From: Alienimonas californiensis
Lineage (GTDB): Bacteria; Planctomycetota; Planctomycetia; Planctomycetales; Planctomycetaceae
NCBI RefSeq assembly: GCF_007743815.1
Contig: NZ_CP036265.1
Span: forward strand, 1,790,323-1,854,322
DNA: 64,000 nt
Direction: 5' to 3'
In this document: positions 48,101-58,126 of the stretch, piece after piece
How positions within the stretch are numbered: position 1 is the stretch's first letter
How the letters are laid out: every line of letters starts with the position of its first letter
Translations under genes and position numbers: made by a program
Notes under the pieces: generated by a model
Seen by the model: only the letters and a program-made list of their open reading frames with translations
Told to the model about the DNA's origin: nothing
The model's database searches: none

Positions 48101-51100
48101 CGGGAGCGGGAGCGCTGGGGCGCCCAGACGCCGGACGGCCTGTTCGACCATCCCCGCCAGTGGGACGCCCACGAGGCCCAGTTGGAATACGCCCTGGACC
48201 GCCTCCGCCGGGCCAAGGCGCTGGGCGAGAACAACGTGATCGAGCGGGACGTCAACGAGGCCCGCTGGTCGCCGGCCGCCCACCGGGCGGAGCCGCTGAT
48301 TACGGAGCGCCGCTGGAAGGACGCCGGCCCGGTCGCCGCGGACGCCGAACTGGGGGTTCTCGCCGCCGATCTGCGGGCGGCGGAATCGAAGCTGGCCCCG
48401 GCGATGGCCGCGGCCCGGGCCGTGCTGGCGAAGTACGCCCCCACGATCCCCGAGTTGGCCCGCGAAGCCGCGGAGGCCGCCCGCCAGCGGGAGGAAGCCG
48501 CCGCCGAAGCCGCCCAGTCTCTCACTGAGGAACAAGGGGCGGAGAGCGAGCAGACCGAGCCGGAGGCCGCCCGGGAGGCGGTCCGCGAACTGGCCCGGGA
48601 GCAGGCCGCCGCGGAGCGGGACCTCGCCGAACTGGCCGAAGCCCTCGCCGACGACGCCGACCGGCAGGACCTGCGGGACGCGGAGCAGCGGGACCGGGCG
48701 AAGGACGCCGACGCCGCCGTCGCCGCCGTGCAGGAACGGGCCGAAGCCGCCGAGGAGGCCCTCGCCGACGCCGCCCGGGCCGCCGCGGACGAGAGTGCCA
48801 CGCCCCAGGAGCAGGCCGAACCGCTCGTCGAAGCCGCCGAGCAGCAGGCCGCCACCGCCGAGGCGCTGGAGCGGGTCGCGGAGCACTTCGAGAACCTGGA
48901 CTCCGACGCCACGCCCGAGGAGCTCGCCGAGAGCCGCGAGGCCCTGCGGGAGATGGTCGAACAGGAGGCCGCAGAGGCGCTGGAGGAGCGGTTCGCCCCC
49001 TCCGAAGCCCTCGCCGAGGCCGCCGCCGGCGATCCCCAGGCCCTGTTGGAGCAGTTGGAAGCCGAACTGGCCGTGAACCCGGCGATGCGGGAGGCGCTCT
49101 CGGACATCGCCGTCGACGCCGCCGCCGACGCCCAGAACACGCTGGAGGAGGCCGTCGAACAGGAGCAGGCGATCCAGCGCGACCTGGACCGCTCCGACAA
49201 GGCGTTCCAGGAGAAGAAGGCGGCCGTCGCCGAGAACCTGCGGGAACTGGCGCGGGCGGCCGATCTGCTGAAGGAGCGGGCCGCGAACACGGCGGAGCAA
49301 GCCGCCGACCGCGGTCAGGCCGACGAAGCCGAGGCGAGCCTGGAGGCCGCCCGCGCGGCGCTGGCGGAGGCGAAGGAGGCCACGCAGAGCGCCAACGCCG
49401 ACGCCCCCCTGCCGCAACTGGCCGAAGCCGCCCAGCAGGCCGGCGAGGCGCTGGACCGGGCGGCCAAAGCCCTCGCCGAAGCCCGCGCACAGGCCGCCGC
49501 CGAGAAGGGCGATCAGGAGATTCACAAGGACGACAACGAGCGGAACCGCCGCCGCGAGGAGATGGAGCGCGTTCGCAAGAACCTGCGGGACGCCCAGGAG
49601 CGCGACGCCCGCGACGCGCAGAAGCGGGCCGAGGACGCCGAACGCCGGGCGGAGGACGCCCGGCGGAAGGCCGAGGACGCCCAGCGGAAGGCCGACGACG
49701 CGGCCAACAAGGCCCAGCGCGAGGCCCAGGAGGCGGAGAACCAGGCGAAGAAGGCCCAGGAGGAAGCGGCGAAGGAGCCGGACGACGCCGGCCGCGCCCA
49801 GCGGGCCCAGCAGGCCGCCGCCAAAGCGGAGCAGGCCGCCGCCAAGGCGGAGCAGGCGCAGGAGAACGCCGCCGCGAAGGTGGCCGAGAAGCAGGCCGCC
49901 GAGCAGGCCCGCGACGCCGCCAAGGCCGAGACCGCGGAGGCGAAGCAGGCGACGGAGGCGGTCGGCAAACAGCCGAACCCGCGGTTGGACGCGGCCAACC
50001 CGGCCGCCGAACTCGCCGAGCAACTCGCCGGCGAGGCGGAGCAGGACGCGAAGGCTCTCCAGCAGCAGGCCGCGGAGATCGCCGCCGCGGCGGACTTCAA
50101 CAACGAACTGGAGGCCTCGGAGCCGGCGCTGGCCCAGGCCGAACGGCAGCAGCAGGGGGTGACCGAACGGGTCGCCGCCGCCGCCGACGATCTGGAGCGG
50201 GCGGCCCGGCACGAGGAGCGGCTCGGCCAGCCGATGAACGCCGAACCGCTGGCGAACGCCGCCCGGGCGATCCAGGAACTGGCCGAGAGCGAATCGACCG
50301 AGGCCCAGCAGCAGCTCGCCGACGCCGCCGCCCAGGCGCAGGCCGCCGCCGAAGCCGGCGAGCCGGCCGAGCCGAACGCCGGACAGCCCGCCGGGGAGCC
50401 CGATCCGCAGGCGGACGTCGCCGCCCGGGAGGCCGTGGGCGCAGCCGAAGCGGCGCTGGCGAACGAGGCGGCGGCTCTGGCCGAGGCCCTGGCCCCGCTG
50501 ACCGGCGAGGGCCAACTGCCCGGCGAGGCCCCAACGCCCAGCGGCGCCGCCGAGATGGCCGCCGCCGGCGAACCCGCCGCTGCGGGCGAACCTGCCGCGG
50601 GCGAACCGGCGGCCGGCGAACCGGCGGCCGGCGAGGCTCCCGCCGGGGCTCCGCAGGCCGGCATGCCGCAGGCGGGTTCGCCGCAGGCGGGTTCGCAACC
50701 GCCGCCGCGGCAGCGGCTCACGCCGGAGGAGCAGGCCCGCGGACGGGACCTCGCCCGGCAACTGGATGCGATCGACCGGGCGATGAACGCCCCGCCGGCC
50801 CCGGCCGGTGAGGCGGGCGAAGCCGGTGAGGGCGAACCGGCTCCCACGCCGGCCGACGCCGCCGCGGAGCTGTTCGCCGCCGCCGCCGCCGCCGAGTCGG
50901 CCGCCGTTTCCGCGGCCCGGACGGCCCAGGCCGCCCCGCCGGCCCCGGGGATGCCGATGCCCGGCCCGCCCGCGATGACGGCCGGGGAGCCGGCCGCCGG
51001 CGCCGCGGAGGGGATGGGCGTCGCCGAGGGCGCCGGCGATCCGGGCGTCGAGGGCATCCGGCCGGAGGCGGTCACGGACAAGAACTGGGCGAACCTCCGC

Positions 51101-51220
51101 CGCAAGGACGCCGAAGACGTCTCCGCCGGCCGGTCCGCCGCGGTCTCCGAGGAGTACCGCGACAGCGTCAACGCTTACTTCCGCGTGCTCGCCGAGCGCG
51201 CCCGTCAGGGAGACCGATGA
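45116..51220 (+). CDS. Giant 2034-aa membrane-anchored Ala/Glu-rich coiled-coil protein (DUF4175-like)
   Basis: The N-terminus ([20 protein letters not shown]) is followed by two close membrane segments ([37 protein letters not shown]) and a third near residue 150 ([18 protein letters not shown]). Residues ~190-500 look beta-rich, with Ig-like pieces. From about residue 550 to 1800 the chain is nearly all Ala/Glu/Arg/Gln coiled coil ([20 protein letters not shown], for example). A Gly/Ala/Glu/Pro-rich segment follows, then a short C-terminal unit ([20 protein letters not shown]). Planctomycete DUF4175-type proteins have this layout, from memory. It lies in the MoxR/Bat operon and could span the periplasm. 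Function unproven. Confidence 0.8.
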   Translation: MNLALDPAVARKLDAYRRRRGRLVAFRSLCAGITALLIGLAAVALIDWYWLLSDSTRWLLSAAAYAGAVAAAGLALVGRMGRLSRREQVAAAIEDADPSVRERLLSAVELAADDPSSIHDSPAFRALLQGEVARLMTNVRPAKLLPYRLVAGWAAAAAIVIGLTAAAAATGGPRVLHLLHRAAMPGANLARVSRVQVEIVEPSPPSRTLPAGDTVAIVVGISGDSVDEALLEAAAADGEPRLLPLRPTSNDQWSVNLPLGEEDVTYRVLAGDAITKRYTLTVRPRPRITAFGKTVAFPDYAALPPQTVTDEHGDLFALVGSTVELTLEPDQPVSEAKLRLAPADPDAPEQTLFLTSAEGDDGVVRWSTTLPMEAPGTYRVHLVSAETGFDNPFAPRSEIRPLADAPPTVAFTKLPENAAAGLLLPPDDLLDLAAGATDDLPLDRIEQWVSINGGEWTASPLNFSPTPDAEANAAAARGLIDAGGRELAAAWRWDLLPLGLNTGDEVRTKLVATDRKGQTGQSAVLRVLIAGEDFDPLRHAGAERNLLLVDQAAAFAAAIKEQRELADAAVERLKQAGEDEAVRNEEYAVIADLRSRRRDAAASLVATIAATLPAQTAGADALEWELLGRFVSRIGLDPVVDPAAQRATGVPDDQIRDAIARDFKQADEQAVYAEKFARRFATHGFFAAVAADLAAVFRQQDRVANLSEISWDRLARQEAVVAGRLEAVEEFARRHRDRLEDKHQREADGLIKATDELRTKLDDAAARGADEVGDDGEPSEEALRKFREAARGVRDDLAWRKKPGTLHNLANELRSAWKYLWEHTGDLPDQFDKAAEVLAKRESAVFRRAAAGDSAEADRLREEIAKLAVDPDGALAPDVARLRDVRTLQKARPDADTVFAADAGLAARAVDVVAEAVAAETLIQLRPADEEPADAVAAADGDADGEAQEADEAEAAEPEPVTVTASFALKEIAPAFRTLQSGHELTAARRAAETLRERERWGAQTPDGLFDHPRQWDAHEAQLEYALDRLRRAKALGENNVIERDVNEARWSPAAHRAEPLITERRWKDAGPVAADAELGVLAADLRAAESKLAPAMAAARAVLAKYAPTIPELAREAAEAARQREEAAAEAAQSLTEEQGAESEQTEPEAAREAVRELAREQAAAERDLAELAEALADDADRQDLRDAEQRDRAKDADAAVAAVQERAEAAEEALADAARAAADESATPQEQAEPLVEAAEQQAATAEALERVAEHFENLDSDATPEELAESREALREMVEQEAAEALEERFAPSEALAEAAAGDPQALLEQLEAELAVNPAMREALSDIAVDAAADAQNTLEEAVEQEQAIQRDLDRSDKAFQEKKAAVAENLRELARAADLLKERAANTAEQAADRGQADEAEASLEAARAALAEAKEATQSANADAPLPQLAEAAQQAGEALDRAAKALAEARAQAAAEKGDQEIHKDDNERNRRREEMERVRKNLRDAQERDARDAQKRAEDAERRAEDARRKAEDAQRKADDAANKAQREAQEAENQAKKAQEEAAKEPDDAGRAQRAQQAAAKAEQAAAKAEQAQENAAAKVAEKQAAEQARDAAKAETAEAKQATEAVGKQPNPRLDAANPAAELAEQLAGEAEQDAKALQQQAAEIAAAADFNNELEASEPALAQAERQQQGVTERVAAAADDLERAARHEERLGQPMNAEPLANAARAIQELAESESTEAQQQLADAAAQAQAAAEAGEPAEPNAGQPAGEPDPQADVAAREAVGAAEAALANEAAALAEALAPLTGEGQLPGEAPTPSGAAEMAAAGEPAAAGEPAAGEPAAGEPAAGEAPAGAPQAGMPQAGSPQAGSQPPPRQRLTPEEQARGRDLARQLDAIDRAMNAPPAPAGEAGEAGEGEPAPTPADAAAELFAAAAAAESAAVSAARTAQAAPPAPGMPMPGPPAMTAGEPAAGAAEGMGVAEGAGDPGVEGIRPEAVTDKNWANLRRKDAEDVSAGRSAAVSEEYRDSVNAYFRVLAERARQGDR

Positions 51221-52548
51221 ACCGCCCCGCCCCGATCGTCCCAGCGCCGCGTGAGCCCGGCGCGCTTGCGCGAAGCGCGAAATCTCGTAGCGGCGGCTTC
51301 CAGCCGCCGACTCTTGACGTGAATCGAGGAGGCGACCCCCGCTCGCTGCGCTCGCGGACGGCGGCTGGAAGCCGCCGCTACGGCGATCTGCGGACGGCGT
51401 CCGCGTCGGCCGGATTGTCGTCGACTCAAATCGCGGCCACGCTCGCCGCGTTCCTCCTCGCCCTCCCCGCCGTCGCTCAGGAGGACGCCGGGACGCCGCC
51501 GGAACCGGGCGCCCCCGCGGCGCTCGACGGGTTGGGCGGGCTGCAACTCGGCGAGAACGACCCGCAGGTCGACGCCGCGATGGACAAGGCGGTCGCCTAT
51601 CTGCTCACCCAGCAGCGGGAAGACGGGGCGATTACGGACAAGGGCACCCCCACGGCGATGACTTCGCTGTCCATCATGGCCCTGGCGAGCGTCGGCGTGA
51701 CCCCCGCGGACCCCACGCCGGAGGGGACCGCGATGCGCAAGGCGCTGGATTACGTGCTGGACGAGAAGCGCGTGCAGGAGGACGGCTACTTCGGCCGGGA
51801 CGACGGCTCCCGCATGTACGGGCACGGCATCATCACGCTGATGCTCTCGGAGATGCTGGGGATGGGCGCCAACGCGGAGCAGGACCGCCTGATCCGCGAA
51901 CGCCTCGAGAACGCGATCGCGGTGATCCTGCGGGCCCAAAGTCAGCCCAAGGACGCCCGCAACCAGGGCGGCTGGCGCTACGAACGGGACAGCAAGGACA
52001 GCGATCTGTCCGTCTCCGTCTGGCAGGTGATGGCCCTGCGGAGCGCCGCCAACGACGGGCTGGACGTGCCCCCGGAGGCGATCGCCGAGGCGGTGGACTA
52101 CCTGCGGCGCTCCTACGACTCCCCGGTGGCCCGCGACGGCACGCCGGACGATCGGGTCAGCGGGTTCACCTACGAACCCGAGCGAGGCAACCCGACGTAC
52201 GCGATGACCGCCGCCGGGCTGCTCGCCATGCAGGTCTGCGGGCAGTACGAGGACCCCCGCGTGACCGGCGCCGCGGAGTGGCTGACCGCCCGCCCGCCGC
52301 AGTGGAAGGACAAGTGGTTCTCCTACGGCACCTATTACTACGCCCAGGGCATGTACCAGCGGGGCGGCGAGTTCGCCCCCGCCGCCGCGGACGCCGTGCG
52401 GGAGTTGCTGTTGGAGCGCCAGGAAGACGACGGCTCCTGGCTGGCGGAAAACGGCTCCGAACGCAGCCACGGCCACGTCTACGCCACAGCGCTGTCGATG
52501 CTGAGCCTGTCGGTGAAGTACCACTACCTGCCGATCTACCAGCGGTAG
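51217..52548 (+). CDS. Exported squalene-cyclase/prenyltransferase-repeat (alpha/alpha-barrel) protein
   Basis: The ATG at 51217 overlaps the giant gene's stop (ATGA). Residues ~20-60 are encoded by an inverted repeat (51286-51382). The real signal-like hydrophobic core comes only at residues ~70-87 ([20 protein letters not shown]). Downstream there are several alpha-toroid repeats ([77 protein letters not shown]). Squalene-hopene-cyclase catalytic Asp motifs were not seen, so a binding or structural role is likely. The last gene of the MoxR/Bat operon. Confidence 0.8.
   Translation: MNRPAPIVPAPREPGALARSAKSRSGGFQPPTLDVNRGGDPRSLRSRTAAGSRRYGDLRTASASAGLSSTQIAATLAAFLLALPAVAQEDAGTPPEPGAPAALDGLGGLQLGENDPQVDAAMDKAVAYLLTQQREDGAITDKGTPTAMTSLSIMALASVGVTPADPTPEGTAMRKALDYVLDEKRVQEDGYFGRDDGSRMYGHGIITLMLSEMLGMGANAEQDRLIRERLENAIAVILRAQSQPKDARNQGGWRYERDSKDSDLSVSVWQVMALRSAANDGLDVPPEAIAEAVDYLRRSYDSPVARDGTPDDRVSGFTYEPERGNPTYAMTAAGLLAMQVCGQYEDPRVTGAAEWLTARPPQWKDKWFSYGTYYYAQGMYQRGGEFAPAAADAVRELLLERQEDDGSWLAENGSERSHGHVYATALSMLSLSVKYHYLPIYQR
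51286..51382. repeat. Inverted repeat (family D) inside the leader of the squalene-cyclase-repeat gene
   Basis: Arms at 51286-51308 and 51360-51382 are 23-bp perfect reverse complements (outer part CGTAGCGGCGGCTTCCAGCC). The 51-bp loop is in frame with the gene. It encodes residues between the coupled ATG and the hydrophobic signal core. Confidence 0.75.
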
Positions 52549-52956
52549 GGGCGGATCACTTTCCCCCCCTCTCCCTTGAGGGAGAGGGGCCGGGGGTGAG
52601 GGTGAGGCACGGTTCACCCGTCTCCGCTCTCTGCGGTGAGGCGGCTGAGGGAGAGCGGGCGGACGGTGAACGGTGAGCGGGAGTCACCGCCCCCTCACCC
52701 CCGACCCCTCTCCCCCAAAAGGGGGCGAGGGGGGACGAGTCAGAGACACTTCAGGAGTTTCGCCGCGCTTTTCCCCCCTCTCCCTCAGGGAGAGGGGCCG
52801 GGGGTGAGGGTGAGGCACGGTTCCTACGCCCCCGCTCTCTGCGGTGACGAACCGACGGGAGAGCGAAGCGGGCGGTGAACGGCGTGCGGGAGTCGCTGCC
52901 CCCTCACCCCCGACCCCTCTCCCCCAAAAAGGGGGCGAGGGGGGAAGAGAGCGGCG
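52549..52956. repeat. 408-bp spacer made of alternating family C repeats
   Basis: Four elements alternate in orientation: about 52563-52604 (forward), 52689-52735 (reverse), 52772-52813 (forward) and 52899-52944 (reverse). Between them the phrases CTCTCTGCGGTGA and GTGAACGG...GGGAGTC recur, so the unit is a composite of about 110 bp. It lies between convergent genes. No coding sequence was seen. Confidence 0.7.
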
Positions 52957-54219
52957 TCAGCCGACGCAATACCGGCGAAACAACGTTTCGTAGAGGTCGC
53001 AGCCGCGGCGGAGTTGGTCCAGGGAGATGAACTCCGCGACGGTGTGGGCCTGGGCGATCGAACCGGGGCCGAGCACCAGCAGGTTCGTCAGGCCGCCGCC
53101 CGATTGGCCGGGGACCGCGGGGCTGGCGAAGACGCCGCCGTCGGTGCCGTAGCAGACGGTTCGTGGGGCCGATTGGCCGAGCAGCTCGCAGACCGCCGTG
53201 GGGAACGCCGCGTCCGGGTCCGTATGAAAGGGGCCGGCGTGGCGGTCGTCGATCGTCTCCAGGCCGTGCTTCGCCGCCAGGGCCAGGAACTCGGCGACCA
53301 GCGGGCCGTCGTCCACGCCGGGGACGGGGCGGGAATAGATCGTCGCCGTCGCCCGCTCCGGGGTGACGTTCAGCACGGTCTCGCCGTCGGAGAGCGTCAG
53401 GTTCCAACTGAGCCCCGGCGGGTCGAAGGCGGGGTTCTGCAGGGCCGGGTCGGTCTCGGTGCGGCGGATCAGGGGGAGCAGGTCCGCCAGGAAGGGGATC
53501 AGCCGGAGGTTCGCGTTCACCCCCGCGGCGGTGCTGCTGTGGGCGGCGACGCCGCGGGCGATCGCCGTCAGCAGGTGGGAGCCCTTGTGGGCGTGCACGG
53601 CGGTGAGGGAGGTGGGCTCGCCGATGATCCCCGGCGGGTTCGCGGCCCGAAGTTCGAGATAGGCGGCGCTGCGGGCGACCAGCTCCTTCGCCCCCTCGAA
53701 GCCGATCTCCTCGTCGGCGGTCAGCCCGATCCACAGCGGGGCCGTCAGCGGGGCGCCGCCGGGTCGCTGCGAGTCGGCGTGCAGGCGGGCGGCGGCGGCG
53801 ATCGCGGCGGCGACCGGGCCCTTCATGTCGCAGGCCCCGCGGCCGTAGAGGCGGTCGTCCGTCACCGTCGGTTCGAACGGGGCGCCGGGGCGGCCGCCCG
53901 TTCCCGGGCCGGTCCACTCGGCGGCGGGGACGACGTCGGTGTGGCCGAGCCAGACGAAGCCGGGGCGGTCCGGGCGTTCTCCGGCGCCGGGGACGGGGGC
54001 CGGGCCGAGGCGGGCGAGGAGGTTCACCTTCTCCACCCCGCGGGCGTCGCGGTAGACGGTGCGTTCCACCGCGAAGCCGGCGGCGGCGAGGGCGGCCTCG
54101 CAGACGGCGGCGGCGGCGGCGTTGGAGTCCCGGCTGACGGAGGCCGCCGCGATCAGCTCGCGGGCCAGCGGCAGCGGGTCGGCGGGCGACTGTGCGACGG
54201 GCGACGGGGCGACGGGCAT
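52957..54219 (-). CDS. M20-family deacylase/peptidase (ArgE-like)
   Basis: The 420-aa product has the M20 metallopeptidase motifs: WLGHTDVVPAAEWTGPG (His, and Asp), LYGRGACDMKGPVAAAIAA (bridging Asp), LTADEEIGFEGAKELV (general-base Glu and ligand Glu), and IIGEPTSLTAVHAHKGSHLL. It probably removes an N-acyl group from an amino acid, as ArgE or DapE do. Exact substrate cannot be told. The Ala/Pro N-terminus (MPVAPSPVAQSPADPLPL) is short and not a clear signal. Convergent with the repeat-rich spacer. Confidence 0.87.
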   Translation of the reverse strand: MPVAPSPVAQSPADPLPLARELIAAASVSRDSNAAAAAVCEAALAAAGFAVERTVYRDARGVEKVNLLARLGPAPVPGAGERPDRPGFVWLGHTDVVPAAEWTGPGTGGRPGAPFEPTVTDDRLYGRGACDMKGPVAAAIAAAARLHADSQRPGGAPLTAPLWIGLTADEEIGFEGAKELVARSAAYLELRAANPPGIIGEPTSLTAVHAHKGSHLLTAIARGVAAHSSTAAGVNANLRLIPFLADLLPLIRRTETDPALQNPAFDPPGLSWNLTLSDGETVLNVTPERATATIYSRPVPGVDDGPLVAEFLALAAKHGLETIDDRHAGPFHTDPDAAFPTAVCELLGQSAPRTVCYGTDGGVFASPAVPGQSGGGLTNLLVLGPGSIAQAHTVAEFISLDQLRRGCDLYETLFRRYCVG

Positions 54220-54722
54220 GCGGGGATGGTACTCCGTGGGGAGCGAACCGTGACGTACGCTGCGGATTCGGGCACCGCTGAGCGGGTTCGTGGGCCGAGG
54301 GTCTGCCGACCCTGCGAAACCGCAAGCGTTTGCAGGGGACGGAGCGGTTGGCGCGACGTGGGGAGGCCGCTCCGGCGGGGCGAAGGGTTGGGGGGCGAAG
54401 CAATGCGGGCCGCAGATTCCGCACGTCCGGCGGGTTTCGCATCAGCGGCCGAACTGGGCGAACCGATACCGCAGTCACGACCGACGCCCCCGGAGTCCCC
54501 GGGGCGGCGCCCCGTGGATCGCCCGTTTGCGGGCGAGCCCGTTCTCCCCGCCGCCCGGCGTGGGAGGCGCCCGGTCGGCAGGTCGGCATGGTCGCCGGCC
54601 CGCCTCCCCCAGTTCGGACGCAGGACCCCGAGACGATGCCCCGCCGAACGATCCCTGTCGAGCGGCCGTCCCGGTATGGGGACTGCGCCCCGTCGGCTCC
54701 CCGCGTCCCCGCCGCCCCCGCA
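54220..54722. other. 503-bp spacer before the BBP7-type gene
   Basis: It holds the divergent promoters of the M20 gene (minus) and the BBP7 gene (plus), but no boxes could be named. A hairpin with a one-base bulge lies at 54310-54337 (CCCTGCGAAAC/GTTTGCAGGG). The BBP7 frame is open through part of it; an alternative ATG at 54636 would add 29 residues. Confidence 0.5.
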
Positions 54723-56279
54723 ATGCCCGCCGCCCTTCGCCTTCCCGCCGCCCGTCGGCCGGGCGTCGCCCGCCGGTGGGGCGCCGCGGTCGCCGCCGCG
54801 ACGGCGCCGATCGCCCTGGCCGCCATCGCCCCCGCCGCGACCGCCGACGACGGGGTCGTGAACCTCTCCTCCGCCCCCGGGTTCGACGGCTCCCCCGCGT
54901 GGGTCGAGCCGAACGACGGCGGCGGCTCCGGCATCCTGCCGGCCGGCTACGTCACCCCGCCCGCCCAGTTCGGCCCGCTGAGCCAGCCGTCGGCCGGCCC
55001 CGCCCAGGGCGGCCCCGGTTCTCGGCCGGCGCCGGGCGGGATGTACGATCCCTCCGTCGCCCCGGCCCAGTACGCCCCGGCGCCGTATTGCCCCCCCGGC
55101 CAGGGCGGGGGATTCGGCGGCGGCGGGATGTACGGCGGCGGCGGCACCGACTACCGGGCGGTGGGCGGTCGGCCGGAGGGGCCCGGCTCGCTGTGGACCA
55201 CGATCTCCCGCTACCAGCCGGCCAAGGGCAGCTTCCTCCGGCTCGAGTACCTGCACTACAACATGACGGGCGAGGAGACCGGCCTCGTCGGGGCCCCCGT
55301 CGCCGGCGTCACGGGGCCGGCCGTGGACGACGCGACCGCCCGCCTCTTCCCCTTCGGCGTGCCGGTCGCGGACCAGTCCCGGAACGGCGGCAACTACAGT
55401 CGGCAGGGGATCACGCCGGGCGGGGACACGTTCGTCACCCCGGTGCTGGACAATAATGACGTCGACGACTTCGCCGGCGTCCGGCTGACGCTCAGTCAGC
55501 CGATCGACGAGGTGGGCCGGGGCGAATTCTTCGCCTTCTCCTTCTCGCAGGAGACGTTCGAGATCGACCCGATCCTGCCGCTGGCCGTCGCCGACAACAT
55601 CGGGATCGGCCTGACGGATGGCAACACGGCGTTCGCCGCCGGCCTCGAGACCTTCAATACCGACTACGAACTCGAATACGAGACGGAGTTGTGGGGCGGC
55701 GGCGGTCGGATTTACTTCGACCACCTCGCCCGGCCGGAGGGCTTTGGCCTGCGGCCGCTGGTCGGCGTGCGGTACACGATGCTGAATCAGAACCTGTACC
55801 AGCGGGGCGTCGATATCCAGGCCGGCGTCGCCACCTCCAGCGAAATGTCCACCACCGTGCACAACAACCTGTTCGGCACGGAACTGGGCGTGGAGGCCGA
55901 GTACCGCCACGAGTGGTGCACCATCGGCGTGCGGCCGAGCGTCTCGATCGGGCTGAACCAGGCCCAGGTCCGCACCCGGACGGTGAACGTCTTCTCTCCG
56001 CAGGAAGGCGCGTTGCGGCAGACGGCCTACTACACGGAAATCAGCCCCGTGTTCGACCTCGCCACGTACATCCGCATTCCGCTGGGGGAGCGGTTCCGGT
56101 TCAGCGTCGGTTACGACCTGCTGTACCTGGCGAACGTCGCCCAGCCGAACGAAGCCACCTCGTATCGGGCGGCCGGCCTGAGCACGGGAGCGGCCCGAGC
56201 CGACCTGACGCCGGCCCGGAACTTCGACAACGTGGCCTTCAACGGCCTGTCGATCGGCTTGGAAATGCTGATCCCCTAA
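54723..56279 (+). CDS. BBP7-family outer-membrane beta-barrel protein
   Basis: The ATG at 54723 starts a signal with a basic N-region and AAVAAATAPIALAAIAPAAT; cleavage is likely near TADD. After a Pro/Gly-rich linker the 518-aa protein has LRLEYLHYNMTGEETG, FFAFSFSQETFEIDPIL, WGGGGRIYFDHLARPEGFG and VGVRYTMLNQNLYQRGVDI, with alternating beta strands to the C-terminus. The pattern fits the planctomycete putative beta-barrel porin-7 family as I recall it. Likely an outer-membrane porin or assembly protein. It ends 25 bp before a family A palindrome. Confidence 0.8.
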   Translation: MPAALRLPAARRPGVARRWGAAVAAATAPIALAAIAPAATADDGVVNLSSAPGFDGSPAWVEPNDGGGSGILPAGYVTPPAQFGPLSQPSAGPAQGGPGSRPAPGGMYDPSVAPAQYAPAPYCPPGQGGGFGGGGMYGGGGTDYRAVGGRPEGPGSLWTTISRYQPAKGSFLRLEYLHYNMTGEETGLVGAPVAGVTGPAVDDATARLFPFGVPVADQSRNGGNYSRQGITPGGDTFVTPVLDNNDVDDFAGVRLTLSQPIDEVGRGEFFAFSFSQETFEIDPILPLAVADNIGIGLTDGNTAFAAGLETFNTDYELEYETELWGGGGRIYFDHLARPEGFGLRPLVGVRYTMLNQNLYQRGVDIQAGVATSSEMSTTVHNNLFGTELGVEAEYRHEWCTIGVRPSVSIGLNQAQVRTRTVNVFSPQEGALRQTAYYTEISPVFDLATYIRIPLGERFRFSVGYDLLYLANVAQPNEATSYRAAGLSTGAARADLTPARNFDNVAFNGLSIGLEMLIP

Positions 56280-56304
56280 CCGGGGAGAGGTTTGCACTCG
56301 TCAT

Positions 56305-56334
56305 AACGCCGAGGCCCCGCGGGGCCTCGGCGTT
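56305..56334. repeat. Family A palindrome (copy 3)
   Basis: A 30-bp perfect palindrome, core GAGGCCCCGCGGGGCCTC, flanked by AACGCC/GGCGTT. It sits exactly between two convergent genes. Confidence 0.7.
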
Positions 56335-56353
56335 CTCGCGTTGGGTGCGGCCG

Positions 56354-57256
56354 TTACCGAGCGGCGGCGGTGCGGCCGTCGCGGCGGAGTTCGGCGCGAC
56401 GGACGGACTCCGCGACGATCCGCTGGGCGCCGTAGAGCGTGCGGGCGTTGAACATCGGGACGTCCGGGCTTGGGCCGGCGACGCCGACCTTCAGGGACGC
56501 GAGCTGCGTCCAGGACATGTCGTCGCTGAGGTGCCAGGCGGCGGCCTGGGCGGCCTCCTGGGGCAGCTTGCCGGTGCCGACGAGCACGATCAGCTCTCGG
56601 AGGACTTCGTCTTCGACGACGTCCTCAATACGGCGGAGTTCGTAGTTGGCGCGGGGGTGGGGCTCTGTCTTGCCGTACTCCAGACAGACGGAGGTGTACG
56701 GGGCCCGGGCCACGGTCTGCGGGGGGATGGAGAAGGCGCCGCCGCCGAAGCCGCCGCCGCCCATCCCGCCCATGCCGCCGCCCATGCCGCCGCCCATGCC
56801 GCCCATGCCGCCGCCCATCCCGCCGCCCATCGACTGCATGCCGCCGCCCATCCCGCCCATGCCGCCGCCCATTCCGCCCATTCCCCCGCCGCCCATGCCG
56901 CCCATCCCGCCGCCGCCGAAGCCGCCGATCTGATTCTGGACGTGCACGCCGATCAGGCCGTCGGGGATCTGAATCGTCAGCGGCTTATCAGTGTGGTTGG
57001 CGATCAACAGGTTGCCGCCGGTCTCGTCCTTGGCGATGACCTTGACGGAGATCTCGCCGGTCTGCTGGCCGTCGAACAGGTCGACGTAGCCGGCGGAGGC
57101 GTCGAGCTTGAGCGTCTTCGCCAGGACGGTCTTCATCTTGGAGAGGTCCCGCTCCGGCGCGACCTCGCTCTCGCCGTCGCCCTCGGCCGCGACGGCGGAC
57201 AGCGGGGCGGCCAGCAGGGCCCCGAGGCCTGCCGCCAGCAGGGACCGGCGCTTCAT
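56354..57256 (-). CDS. Exported protein with Gly/Met-rich repeat tract
   Basis: The ATG at 57256 opens a signal peptide (MKRRSLLAAGLGALLAAPLS, then AVAAEGD); the longer frame from 57328 is less signal-like. Residues 1-110 of the 300 aa include a globular region (GYVDLFDGQQTGEISVKVIA). Residues 111-174 are almost only Gly and Met in repeats such as GGMGGMGGGM. A second globular region follows (YTSVCLEYGKTEPHPRANYE). The Met-rich tract could bind soft metal ions or be a flexible linker. No known family was named. Confidence 0.7.
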   Translation of the reverse strand: MKRRSLLAAGLGALLAAPLSAVAAEGDGESEVAPERDLSKMKTVLAKTLKLDASAGYVDLFDGQQTGEISVKVIAKDETGGNLLIANHTDKPLTIQIPDGLIGVHVQNQIGGFGGGGMGGMGGGGMGGMGGGMGGMGGGMQSMGGGMGGGMGGMGGGMGGGMGGMGGGGFGGGAFSIPPQTVARAPYTSVCLEYGKTEPHPRANYELRRIEDVVEDEVLRELIVLVGTGKLPQEAAQAAAWHLSDDMSWTQLASLKVGVAGPSPDVPMFNARTLYGAQRIVAESVRRAELRRDGRTAAAR

Positions 57257-57691
57257 TCCGGTCGGAGCGGGCGACCCGCCCGGGGTTGCGGACAGGCGAC
57301 GGACGGGCGAGGGCATGCGAGCGGGCATGAGATGAGGTGATCCGTCGGGGGCGGGGGCCGACCTCCAGCCTACCGGGGGGGAAGTCGCGCGGGCAATGAC
57401 CTGCTTCGACCGTCGCCCGATCCCGACCGCCGGTTCTTGCCGCCGGAACGTCGAATCGGCTCAAGTCGGGGCGGGTGGGCGCGACGGCGCCGGTTCTCCG
57501 CCCGGCCGCCGACGGCCGTCCCGGCACAATCGCGCCCGCCCCGCGATCCGCCCCGTTCGCGCAGGCCGCCCAAGGTCGCTCCGGCCGCCTCGATTCACCC
57601 CGGGTCGCGCAACCCCGGGTCGCGCATGCAAAACGCCCCGCCGGCGGGGGCCGGCGGGGCGTGGTGCGGGTTCAGGAGGCAAATCCTGAAG
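57257..57691. other. Spacer between the Gly/Met gene and tRNA-Ala
   Basis: No gene was seen. It holds the tRNA terminator (57630-57662), a hairpin directly after the tRNA (57671-57690; TTCAGGA/TCCTGAA), and the promoter of the minus-strand Gly/Met-rich gene. Confidence 0.55.
57630..57662 (-). terminator. Intrinsic terminator of tRNA-Ala
   Basis: On the minus strand a 13-bp perfect GC-rich stem (arms 57662-57650 and 57645-57633, loop of four C) is followed by TTTT (57633-57630). It lies 30 nt downstream of the tRNA 3' end in the direction of transcription. The clearest intrinsic terminator in the window. Confidence 0.8.
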
Positions 57692-57764
57692 TGGAGCTGA
57701 TGAGATTCGAACTCACGACCTCTGCATTGCGAACGCAGCGCTCTCCCAACTGAGCTACAGCCCC
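57692..57764 (-). tRNA. tRNA-Ala(CGC)
   Basis: Reading the minus strand gives a 73-nt cloverleaf. The acceptor stem pairs GGGGCTG with CAGCTCC and contains the G3-U70 pair that marks alanine tRNAs, with A at position 73. The D arm is GTAGCTCAGTTGGGAGAGC. The anticodon stem is CTGCG/TGCAG with loop TTCGCAA, anticodon CGC (codon GCG). The T arm is TGAG-TTCGAAT-CTCA. The 3' CCA is not encoded (CTT follows). Confidence 0.95.
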
Positions 57765-58126
57765 GGGTCGGCCGTCGCCGGCGGTGCGGCGTCGGGCGGG
57801 TCACACCATACCCCCGCGATCGTCCGCGGGAAAGTGTCTCGCCCCCTCCGAAGCGCCTCGCCGGCGCCCACGTCGGACACCGCCGACGGCCGCGGGGTTC
57901 GGCGGCGGGCCGTTCGCGCTCGTCCGGGCGATCGGTCCGGGGGCGATCCGCGGTCCGGGCGGCGGAGCGGCGGCGTGTTGACACTCCGAGGGACGGGTCG
58001 GATGATCCATTGTGCCGATCCGGCACGCCGCCGATTCGGCACGCTTCCTTTCGCGCCTCGTCCGCGTTTCCCCCCGGTTTCCTTCCCCCTGCCAGCCGCC
58101 GGCCCCCGCCGGTCGCCGCCCCCCGC
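57765..58126. other. Spacer between divergent tRNA-Ala and the PilB-like gene
   Basis: About 360 bp without a credible gene. It must contain the promoters of the tRNA (minus) and of the pilus motor genes (plus). TTGACACTCC at 57977-57986 begins with a perfect -35-like hexamer on the plus strand, but a matching -10 was not convincing. Confidence 0.4.

Noticed and set aside
44171-50761. Minus-strand open frame of 2196 codons opposite the giant coiled-coil gene
   Set aside because: An unusually long antisense frame, but its translation is Leu/Gly/Arg low-complexity and mirrors the repetitive Ala/Glu codons of the giant gene. The coupled start and stop of the sense gene make it the real one.
54290-55456. 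Plus-strand frame of 388 codons over the BBP7-type gene
   Set aside because: Different frame from the beta-barrel gene and with Arg/Pro-rich low-complexity translation.
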